Assembly: GCA_903913865.1 (NCBI GenBank)
Contig: CAIWMU010000203.1
Span: forward strand, 1 to 34,189
Source: an uncultured Verrucomicrobia subdivision 3 bacterium
Lineage (GTDB): Bacteria; Verrucomicrobiota; Verrucomicrobiia; Limisphaerales; UBA8199
Length of the DNA stretch: 34,189 bases
Direction of reading: 5' to 3'
The position numbers and the translations under genes were made by a program. The notes under the pieces were generated by a model, which was not told the origin of the DNA, made no database searches, and saw only the letters and a program-made list of their open reading frames with translations. Shown one piece after another: positions 25,601 to 31,514 of this stretch (position 1 is the stretch's first letter; every line of letters starts with the position of its first letter).

Positions 25601-26616
25601 TGCAGGCCGATCCGATGCCGCAGGCAGGGGGGCGGATTTTGGACAAGAGCAGGCCCGGCACCTACGACGGTTACATGCTCGACACCTATCCCGGCAACTC
25701 GCTCCGGTTGCACACCCCACAGGGAGGTTGCTCGTTTGATGCAAAACTACCCGGAGACAGGTGGACGCATGTCGCGGCTGTTTACAGTTCATCGGGAAAA
25801 ATTGCAAAACTCTTCATGAACGGACAGGAGGTGGCGGGCAGGACCAGCGGGCAATTCCCCCCGCTGAGCACCACAAAACTTCCCTTGAGAATCGGAGTCG
25901 ATCCCGCAGGTGACAGTCGTTTTCTGGGGCGCATCCAAAGGGCCGCTGTATATCGCCGTGCGCTGACGAATGACGAAATCGCACGCCGCGCGGCCGACCC
26001 GGCGCCTCTGGATGGCGTGATCGCCGAGTGGAATCTGGAGGCGAATCCAAAGCCCAGAGTCGAACCGATTGCCGGTCAGCTTGTGCTCCACCGGGTGGGA
26101 ACCGCCTCGAGCCGGATTCAAACACCGCAGGGTGTGCCGTTCACCTGGATGAGCGATGATGTGAACATCGCGTTCACCTCGCAGTGGGACAACTGGCCCA
26201 ACCACATCACCGTCCCGGTAAACCGGAAAGGTGAGGCTGTCTGGTTGTTGGTGTGCGGATCCAGCAATCCGATGCAGTGTGGGATCGCCAACGCGGAATT
26301 GCGGATGCGCTATGTGGATGGAGTGGTGGAGAAGCTGGAGTTGGTGCATCCCCAAAATTACTGGACGCTTTGTCAGCTGGCCACGACGCCCTCCGGGCCC
26401 GGGCAGGACACCCGGAACTATTACAACTATGAGCGGGACGGATTCTGCCTGCCCAAAAATCCTCCGGCCATGGTGGCGCTCGGCCGGAACTGCAACGCCA
26501 ACCTTCTCAACTGGCGATTGCGTCCCGGTGTCGCTTTGGAAAGTGTCACTCTGGAAACTCTTTCGATGGAAGTGGTTGTCGGTCTGATGGGCGTGACCGT
26601 CATGAATCCGGAATGA
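22660..26616 (+). CDS. DUF4450 family secreted protein with nested LamG domain
   Basis: Exported protein of 1,318 residues from ATG 22660 (MRTFEGSLAVRWV, hydrophobic to GAGGASS); the frame also allows a TTG at 22639. The N-terminus YEADGEALVIHNGRHFNNRPLYG is the hallmark of DUF4450. The centre is an (alpha/alpha)6-like region (MWYPPVFAHGAMQWNLQLVGWR, FDPDGDGVYESYINTWPTDS, NWVPSVWSVREMWPGDNYH, SPGNLGHKMGGLDFND). The C-terminal part resumes family features (NWPNHITVPVN, LLVCGSSNPMQ, LELVHPQNYW). A LamG-type jelly roll is inserted at about 963-1108 (SLDLTNEVTLEAWVQ, RWTHVAAVYSSSGK, KLFMNGQEVAG, IQRAAVYRRALTNDEI). Related proteins occur in Bacteroidota glycan loci and are thought to be glycosidases; activity here is unknown. 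The stop is just before the next gene's region, about 200 bp from its best start. Confidence 0.85.
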   Translation: MRTFEGSLAVRWVLAVAVLVAGAGGASSKDVPPQALRYEADGEALVIHNGRHFNNRPLYGNHIGGFVLAGDRPFLRMAQSPYVDGCFMVAVVREGKGGWLADAGDVTTRYRSGCAEWTVRDSAWPGLTVHWAGVPLAEGPGMAVRLRIEGGKAGDRLVWCFGGAMRNLPGFATSMNWGWDILGHPELLTRGFTPEDCRGNSIRLVGDHFVLQPPAYDPPGSQPRHTVVGRGPSASRAVVVDASGWQDPAGLAGGAVGELPIVCGALDAGVPLEAYWAFAAGEDSEAGLNRRTVSPADAFAAGVKRLESVSRQVTVETPDALLNATVAQSCLAMDGMWYPPVFAHGAMQWNLQLVGWRTLFGAIAYGWHDRVLAQARFFIDKQIRESANLLAKADPKLGYGQQARDSRFYGRGFIPDQGFYDMQSQFFDQVLHDWRWTADPVLEKVLRPALELHLEWMRDCFDPDGDGVYESYINTWPTDSQWYNGAGTAEETAYAYRGHKAALDMARRAGDEKAVAVHRARLEKIRRGFIDSLWIGSKGYVGSYREQMGYKRCNENPWLYSIFLPIDAGLLSPLQAAQALHYTEWGLENERMPYGGRRVWTSNWVPSVWSVREMWPGDNYHLALAYFQTGLAADGWDILRGTFLESACAGPSPGNLGHKMGGLDFNDCASMFCRTTVEGLFGYSPDYPNGTVSISPQLPDEWNHAAIHTPDVSITVDRSASSVTCTVELSRSASLDIRLPVCAGRVREVTVDGVRARWTTEPGFERSLVRVVAPKARKACVVAKLEQVRPPQPPSVFAVKAGRIELMPAPANLVRIEDPQSVLSNPTVQGGRFHSAVGTNEGHHMVFGLAKTGSLEQWLRFTGSVVEEEAEKAKAAKRVLEIPKDARWGCVDVAKSFNGDVRKIYKQQYLSPRPQTCSVRIGSDGYSPWTFYYWGGHAPEIELDQVPLLLKDDSANRTPAYEAGADPSLDLTNEVTLEAWVQADPMPQAGGRILDKSRPGTYDGYMLDTYPGNSLRLHTPQGGCSFDAKLPGDRWTHVAAVYSSSGKIAKLFMNGQEVAGRTSGQFPPLSTTKLPLRIGVDPAGDSRFLGRIQRAAVYRRALTNDEIARRAADPAPLDGVIAEWNLEANPKPRVEPIAGQLVLHRVGTASSRIQTPQGVPFTWMSDDVNIAFTSQWDNWPNHITVPVNRKGEAVWLLVCGSSNPMQCGIANAELRMRYVDGVVEKLELVHPQNYWTLCQLATTPSGPGQDTRNYYNYERDGFCLPKNPPAMVALGRNCNANLLNWRLRPGVALESVTLETLSMEVVVGLMGVTVMNPE

Positions 26617-26808
26617 ACCCATGCGCTGTGATCCGGACTGGCATGAATTTGACCTTTCAGAGATTCTCCGAATTTATCGACAGGTGGGGCTTCGGCGCTG
26701 CTTGCGTAGGAAGTAGTGGAGCACACTGGATGATGTCAGGGATGGACATATTGAGAACTCAAGCTGCAGGCGAAAACGGCTTGATTCAGGGAATGGCTCC
26801 GCACCTGC

Positions 26809-26812
26809 GGAG
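26809..26812 (+). promoter_or_regulatory. Ribosome binding site deciding the 26817 start
   Basis: GGAG lies four bases before ATG 26817. The frame is open back to 26613, but only this start places the basic and hydrophobic signal sequence at the protein's N-terminus. It argues against the longer version. Confidence 0.5.
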
Positions 26813-26816
26813 AGTG

Positions 26817-28361
26817 ATGAAGCTCCTTCAGCGTCAGTGCCTGAAGGATCGCTGGCGAAGTTGGGTTTTGGCTAATCTGTCCTTGCTCGTTCTTACGTTG
26901 TTGTTCTGCGTGGGCAGCTGCCCCGGGACTTTGGCCGCCGACGATGGGCTACGGACCGTCTTTCCCGAGGAGGACAGCAGTGCCGTTCTGCACAATCCAG
27001 ACATGGGTTGGGTGGTCTATGAGAACTATCCCGTGGATCCGGATCCTCATGGCAGCTCCACAATGCTGGGTCTGCCGGACGAGCATTTTCCGGACGTGGA
27101 CGTGGTGGCTGTGATGTTTTCCTGGGCGGACATTGAAAAGCGGGAGGGTGTTTACGACTTCGATGCCGTGGACAGAGCCTATGACTATTGGAAAAAACGG
27201 GGCAAGAGTATCCAGTTGCGGAGCAGCACCGAGTCACTTGTGTGGTGGGCCACCCGAAGCCCTCCGGCAGGCACAGGGATTCCGGAGCATGTTTTGGGCG
27301 GGATTGATCCCCTCCAGAAGCAGGTGCGGAATATGGAAGGCATCCCCTACGTCGTTGTGGACGCCAGAAATGTCCACTATCAACGACGGCTCGCGATCTT
27401 CCTCAGGCAGGTGGCCCAGCATTTTGCAAGGGAGCGACCCGTGACACTGGTTGACCTGCGCGGCTTCGGGGTCTGGGGCGAGTGGCACACCGGCTTTCAA
27501 TACCCGGACATGGAAGGGAGGCGCGCCGGTCTGAAGAAGGTGTTGGATATATGGGCGGCCGCTTTTCCAGATGACAGGCTGGCGCTGAGCTATTCCTACG
27601 ATCCGGACGGCCCGAAGGCGCTTTACGCAGGCTCAAACCGGGTCCTCGATCCGACCAGCACAGGCTCCTACCCGCAGTTCTTGCGCTATTCGGCTTTCGA
27701 TCACGGTTTGAAGTTCAAAAATGTCACGTTTCGTCGTGATGGTTGTGGAGGTGCAGTCCATTCCAATGAACGCAAGCTGAACGAAGAGGCTTTCCGCAAG
27801 GGGCGGGCGCCCATGTTCAGTGAGTTTGCGGGCGGTTACGCCAATGCCAGACAGGGGGGAAGCAATTGGGTCACCTGGGTGGTTGAAGACGCGCTGAGCC
27901 TGCATCCGAATTACATCAACCTGCTGGGTTGGCAGGGCGGGGATGCGAGGGATTTTGCCCGGGAACGGCCTGATCTGGTCGCCCGGGGGTTGCGTACCAT
28001 GGGTTACCGTCTCGTTCCTGTTCGCATTTCGTATCCGAGAAGAATAGTTGCGGGCAAACGCTTCGAGATCCTCTTCGAGTGGCAGAACAGGGGGGTGGGA
28101 CGAGCTTTGAGGGACTTCGAACTGCAGGTTTTTGCGCGGGGAAAGGCCGGAGCGTTGGAGGTTGCGGGCTCACAGGTTTTGCCGACGAGCAGATGGGTTG
28201 CTGGTGGTTCCTACACCGCCACATATCGGGGGCGTTTTGACCGGGCTTCGGATGTGTTGGGGGGGGTGTCCTTTGTTCTGCGTGATCCAGTCAGCGGCAG
28301 ACGAATCGCACTACCCCTCAAGCGGGCTGTTGGAGAGAGCCAATATCCGATCGGAATGTAG
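26817..28361 (+). CDS. Secreted TIM-barrel glycosidase-like protein with DUF4832-like end
   Basis: Exported protein of 514 residues from ATG 26817. The signal is MKLLQRQCLKDRWRSW followed by LANLSLLVLTLLFCVG. The first in-frame ATG, 26613, would put 68 residues ahead of it and is unlikely. The barrel starts with LHNPDMGWVVYEN and VVAVMFSWADIEKREGVYDF, the opening style of GH-A clan enzymes such as GH42. Glu222 (GVWGEWHTG) and Glu336 (MFSEFAGG) are good candidates for acid/base and nucleophile on the strands expected. The last 125 residues (LRTMGYRLVPVRISYPRR, FEWQNRGVGRALRDFELQVF) form a beta-sandwich like DUF4832. Substrate unknown; a beta-galactosidase-type activity is one option. It follows the DUF4450 gene in the same direction and may share its transcript. 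Confidence 0.75.
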   Translation: MKLLQRQCLKDRWRSWVLANLSLLVLTLLFCVGSCPGTLAADDGLRTVFPEEDSSAVLHNPDMGWVVYENYPVDPDPHGSSTMLGLPDEHFPDVDVVAVMFSWADIEKREGVYDFDAVDRAYDYWKKRGKSIQLRSSTESLVWWATRSPPAGTGIPEHVLGGIDPLQKQVRNMEGIPYVVVDARNVHYQRRLAIFLRQVAQHFARERPVTLVDLRGFGVWGEWHTGFQYPDMEGRRAGLKKVLDIWAAAFPDDRLALSYSYDPDGPKALYAGSNRVLDPTSTGSYPQFLRYSAFDHGLKFKNVTFRRDGCGGAVHSNERKLNEEAFRKGRAPMFSEFAGGYANARQGGSNWVTWVVEDALSLHPNYINLLGWQGGDARDFARERPDLVARGLRTMGYRLVPVRISYPRRIVAGKRFEILFEWQNRGVGRALRDFELQVFARGKAGALEVAGSQVLPTSRWVAGGSYTATYRGRFDRASDVLGGVSFVLRDPVSGRRIALPLKRAVGESQYPIGM

Positions 28362-28824
28362 GCCCGGCGGAAGAGTCCGGTTTTGGTTCATTGAGGCTCG
28401 CTGCAGCGCTTTGATGCCGTGATGGGTGTTGCGGATTTTCTCCGTTGCGGGGGGGGTGCAAGAAGGACGTTCCTGCCTTCGGGATGACTGTGCTGCTGTT
28501 CAGTCTGTTGGAACGAACAGTCTATCGGGACAACTGTGAAGGCTTGAGCTTGTGTTCCCAAAAGGTGGACATGGAACATCAACCCCCGGAACTCCTGACC
28601 CGCCGCAGATGTTTTGAACCGAGCCGGGTGATCGGGGGGCCTCCCTGAATCGAGCGCGTACGGGGCGGAGTCATGTTCGACCTGGCCAATGCCGGGTCGC
28701 AAGTCGGGAAGCGTGTCCGTTGCGCGCCCCAATGCCACAGGGGGATTTTCGACAAAGACTTTCGCAACCTGCCAGAGATCCGCTACTCTTCCTTTCGTTA
28801 CCTGTGGCAACAATGAATCCTGAG
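28362..28824. other. Intergenic region without a supported gene
   Basis: About 460 bp before the GH63-like gene. Overlapping frames at 28388-28813 (minus) and 28445-28648 (plus) lack any domain I know and neither has a plausible start context. GAAGG and CCTTC flank an imperfect inverted repeat near 28460-28480, and CTGTTC/GAACAG arms lie near 28496-28520. The region may contain remnants of a repeat element, but this is unproven. Confidence 0.4.
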
Positions 28825-28830
28825 AAAGGA
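28825..28830 (+). promoter_or_regulatory. Ribosome binding site of the GH63-like gene
   Basis: AAAGGA lies seven bases upstream of ATG 28838, one of the best Shine-Dalgarno sequences in the window, where most genes lack one. It confirms the Tat-signal start. Confidence 0.7.
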
Positions 28831-28837
28831 CAGATCC

Positions 28838-30199
28838 ATGAATAGAAGAGAGTTTGCGGCCAAAACCCTCGTGGCGGCGATGGGGTCACTGCTTGCTTCC
28901 CGATGGGTTGCGAACGGTGGGCCGGTGACGGGGGGGCTTGCGGTTAACGCCAGGGGGATGTTCGAGTCGAATGATCCGGACCTCATCCGCCTCGCTGAGG
29001 AGGTTTACAACCAATGCGTTCTGGGCAAGATCAAGCCGCCGGAAGGCACCTTGAAACATTGCTGGATGCAGGCTGGCACGGGGGATGCCTTTTATGGGCA
29101 GTGGATCTGGGATGCCATGTTTGTGGTGGACCTGCTGGCGATTCTTCCCGGCCAGGAGGGGTTGATCCGCGGGATCTTTCAGAATTATTGGGATTTCCAG
29201 ACCCGTTGGAACGCGAGGAGACCGGAATATGCACATGGCATGATTGCCTGCATGATCGAACCCAGAAACACCACCGGGTGGAATGAGATGCCGGCCTATT
29301 CGCAGATCCCCATTCTCGGCTGGGGGTTGGAACGTGTTTACAAGCGGAACGGCGACAAGGAACTCCTCCGGAAAAGTTTGGGACCGCTGGAGAGTTTTCA
29401 CGAATGGTATTGGCGTGAGCGGGACGTCACAAACATGGGGCTGGTTGCCGTCGGGTCCTATAGCGAGGTCATTCAGCATGGACGGTATGAAACTTTCGAC
29501 AACGAGGTGAATCTGGATGGCCTGAAGCTGACCCCGCACCCGGTGCGCAAAGGTGCCGGGGAAGGCAACTGGTATGGGGACATCTGTCTGCCCGGGATCA
29601 CCAGTTATCTGGTCAGTTCGGAGTGCAGCCTGGTGCGCCTGGCGAAGGTTCTTGGAGACACCGCGATGGCGAGGCGGCGGCAGCTCCGCATCGCAAAAGC
29701 GGTCGCGGCCATGCGCCGACACATGTGGGACGAGGAAAGCGGAACCTTCCTGGCCGTGAAGCGGGACACCCTTGAAAAGGTCAGGGTCGCGACCATCGGG
29801 AGCTGGATGCCATTGATGTCGAACATTCCCACCCGTGCCATGACGCGGCGAATGGCCAGGGCCTTCATGACCGAGCATTGGCAGACCCCTCTTCCAATCC
29901 CCACTGTGGACCGCAAGGATCCACGCTTCGATCCCCATAGTTACTGGCGGGGGGATGTCTGGCCCGCTCCCAATTATCAGGTGGCCTGTGGCTTTGCCCG
30001 GCACGGGTATCCCCGGATCGCTGCGGATATTGCCGACAAGACCATCGCCAATGCCCTCAAGAACGGAATCAGCGAGCACTACGATTCCGTCACCGGCAAA
30101 CCTCTCGGCGTTCCCTTCCTTGGGATGACCTGCACCATCCTCACCTTGATGCTGGATGGATTGTCCAGTCGCCACAAATTGAAGCTGAGGCACGGTTGA
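28838..30199 (+). CDS. Tat-exported GH63/GH37-like (alpha/alpha)6 glycosidase
   Basis: Protein of 453 residues, probably an inverting glycosidase. The N-terminus MNRREFAAKTLVAAMGSLLAS is a twin-arginine signal (RR-x-F), so it is likely exported folded, unlike the Sec-type neighbours. The body matches the (alpha/alpha)6 toroid of GH63/GH37-type enzymes: GDAFYGQWIWDAMFVVDLLA near residue 80-100, EMPAYSQIPILGWGLERVY, FDNEVNLDG, and the C-terminal SYWRGDVWPAPNYQVACGF with GISEHYDSVTGKPLG. The Asp of WIWDAMF and the Glu of SEHYDS are the catalytic candidates by comparison with mannosylglycerate hydrolase and related enzymes. Substrate is unknown; GH63 members act on alpha-glucosides. A good AAAGGA site precedes it. 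Confidence 0.8.
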   Translation: MNRREFAAKTLVAAMGSLLASRWVANGGPVTGGLAVNARGMFESNDPDLIRLAEEVYNQCVLGKIKPPEGTLKHCWMQAGTGDAFYGQWIWDAMFVVDLLAILPGQEGLIRGIFQNYWDFQTRWNARRPEYAHGMIACMIEPRNTTGWNEMPAYSQIPILGWGLERVYKRNGDKELLRKSLGPLESFHEWYWRERDVTNMGLVAVGSYSEVIQHGRYETFDNEVNLDGLKLTPHPVRKGAGEGNWYGDICLPGITSYLVSSECSLVRLAKVLGDTAMARRRQLRIAKAVAAMRRHMWDEESGTFLAVKRDTLEKVRVATIGSWMPLMSNIPTRAMTRRMARAFMTEHWQTPLPIPTVDRKDPRFDPHSYWRGDVWPAPNYQVACGFARHGYPRIAADIADKTIANALKNGISEHYDSVTGKPLGVPFLGMTCTILTLMLDGLSSRHKLKLRHG

Positions 30200-30431
30200 T
30201 GAACGCGAGGTCGAGCAGCACGGCCTGAGAGATCACGCCCGGGTGGTCTGCCCCCCCAATACCCATCCCCGAGCCATGTATGGGTGGCACATCGTGAGCA
30301 TGAACGGGCACATCCAAGATGTGATCGGTTTTGCGTCGGGTTATGGTTCCCTTCGCCAGCCAGGGGCAACCTCGCAGGCTGGGGCGGATTGCCCGGCTAA
30401 TCCCGATTCTCGTTGGGCTTGTGCAACTTTA

Positions 30432-30467
30432 TTGACAATGACCCATAAAACCATATAGTGACCCATA
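30432..30467 (+). promoter_or_regulatory. Toxin-antitoxin promoter and direct-repeat operator
   Basis: TTGACA (30432-30437) and TATAGT (30454-30459), 16 bp apart, make a near-consensus sigma70 promoter. Two perfect copies of TGACCCATA (30439-30447 and 30459-30467) are spaced exactly 20 bp, one in the spacer and one at the -10/start region. This is where an RHH antitoxin would bind for autorepression. The expected transcription start falls within a few bases of the antitoxin ATG (30469), so the message is probably leaderless. Confidence 0.75.
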
Positions 30468-30468
30468 C

Positions 30469-30759
30469 ATGAAAACGACCCTGGAACTGGACGATGATCT
30501 CCTCACCGAGGTCAAGGCTGTCGCAGCCCGGCGGCGGATCACACTCAAGGCTATTGTGGAACATGCCCTGCGTCGTGAATTGTCTCCTGCGCCGGAACTC
30601 AACAACCCGGATCCGGAAAAATTTGAGGTCGGTCCGCTGGGGTTTCTGGTCCTCAAGCGGAAACCCGGTGAAACCATCACTTTGGAGCAAATTCAGGCCG
30701 TTCAGGAGAGTTTGGACGAGGAGGAATTGCAGCGGGCGATCCATCCCCGCCGGGTATGA
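30469..30759 (+). CDS. RHH-type antitoxin (VapB-like)
   Basis: Antitoxin of 96 residues. The first 40 residues form a ribbon-helix-helix: strand MKTTLELDDDLLTEVKAVAA, then RRRITLKAIVEHALRREL. The remainder should wrap around the toxin. The 3' end overlaps the toxin start as ATGA, so the two are translated together. The direct repeats in its own promoter suggest repression by the antitoxin or the complex. Confidence 0.88.
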   Translation: MKTTLELDDDLLTEVKAVAARRRITLKAIVEHALRRELSPAPELNNPDPEKFEVGPLGFLVLKRKPGETITLEQIQAVQESLDEEELQRAIHPRRV

Positions 30760-31181
30760 TTCACCTGCTCGACATCAACGTCCTATTGGCCCTGTGCGAT
30801 CCCGCCCATCCGCACGCGGCGGCAGCCCGGGACTTCTTCAGTGGCGGCTTTTCCCGCAATGGATGGGCCACCTGCCCGCTCGTTGAGAATGGTTTTCTGC
30901 GCATTCTCGGGTCGCGCAAGTATCCCGGCGGGCCGGGTTCTCCCCAAGGTGCCCGCCCGATCCTTTCTGGCCTGCTGGCCACACCCGGACACCAGTTCTG
31001 GGAGGATGATCTGACCCTCACAGCTGCGAATGTCTGCCTAACTCTCCCCGCCTCGGAAGCCATCACCGACATCTACATCCTCGCGCTGGCCGTGAAACAC
31101 AAGGGGAGGTTTGCCACCTTCGATCAGAGCATCGATGCTTCGCTCGTTCCGGGTGGTCCCGCTGCCCTTTTGAAATTATAA
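30756..31181 (+). CDS. PIN-domain toxin ribonuclease (VapC-like)
   Basis: Toxin of 141 residues, a Mg-dependent RNase expected to cut tRNA or other RNA and stop translation. The four acidic residues of a PIN active site are all present: Asp6 (LLDINVLLAL), Glu44 (PLVENGFLRI), Asp105 (AITDIYILALA) and Asp123 (ATFDQSID). Length is normal and nothing suggests decay. The start overlaps the antitoxin stop by 4 bp. The C-terminal variant TFDQSID is common in TA-family PIN proteins paired with RHH antitoxins. Confidence 0.92.
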   Translation: MIHLLDINVLLALCDPAHPHAAAARDFFSGGFSRNGWATCPLVENGFLRILGSRKYPGGPGSPQGARPILSGLLATPGHQFWEDDLTLTAANVCLTLPASEAITDIYILALAVKHKGRFATFDQSIDASLVPGGPAALLKL

Positions 31182-31514
31182 GGGACGAACCCATCTGAAC
31201 CACTCCGCCCCCCGAAGTTCCTTTATCTTACATATATGCCCAATGTCACATGGGAATGAGCAACCGCTAATGGACGCCAACGCAGGCTAATGGGAGGGGG
31301 GCTCTGAACCTGGTTTTGGATTGGCTCACCTGAAAGCCACGAAGGTTGCGGGTGAACGCAGATTGCGGAAGGCTGCCCTTCTCCCATCTGCGGATGATTC
31401 ACGTCGGGGCTCTTCAGGCGACGTCAAGCAAGCCCGGGACTGACCGTCGATTGGAAAGGCCGGACTAATGACCTTGAAGGCAGCATCAAAAAATCACAGG
31501 ATAGGCTTCAACGA
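31182..31514. other. Gene-free region upstream of the rhamnosidase
   Basis: About 330 bp with no gene. It contains GCTAATGG twice, 20 bp apart (31266-31273 and 31286-31293), and the words GAACCTGG (31306), GGCTCAC (31323) and CACGAAGG (31338) that also occur near 13771-13805. The promoter of the rhamnosidase gene should be here; none is clear. Confidence 0.45.

Noticed and set aside
28388-28813. 141-residue minus-strand frame before the GH63-like gene
   Set aside because: No recognisable domain and low-complexity composition; a repeat remnant is possible but cannot be shown.
28886-30193. 435-residue minus-strand frame
   Set aside because: Exact antisense of the GH63-like gene, which has a Tat signal and a good ribosome binding site.
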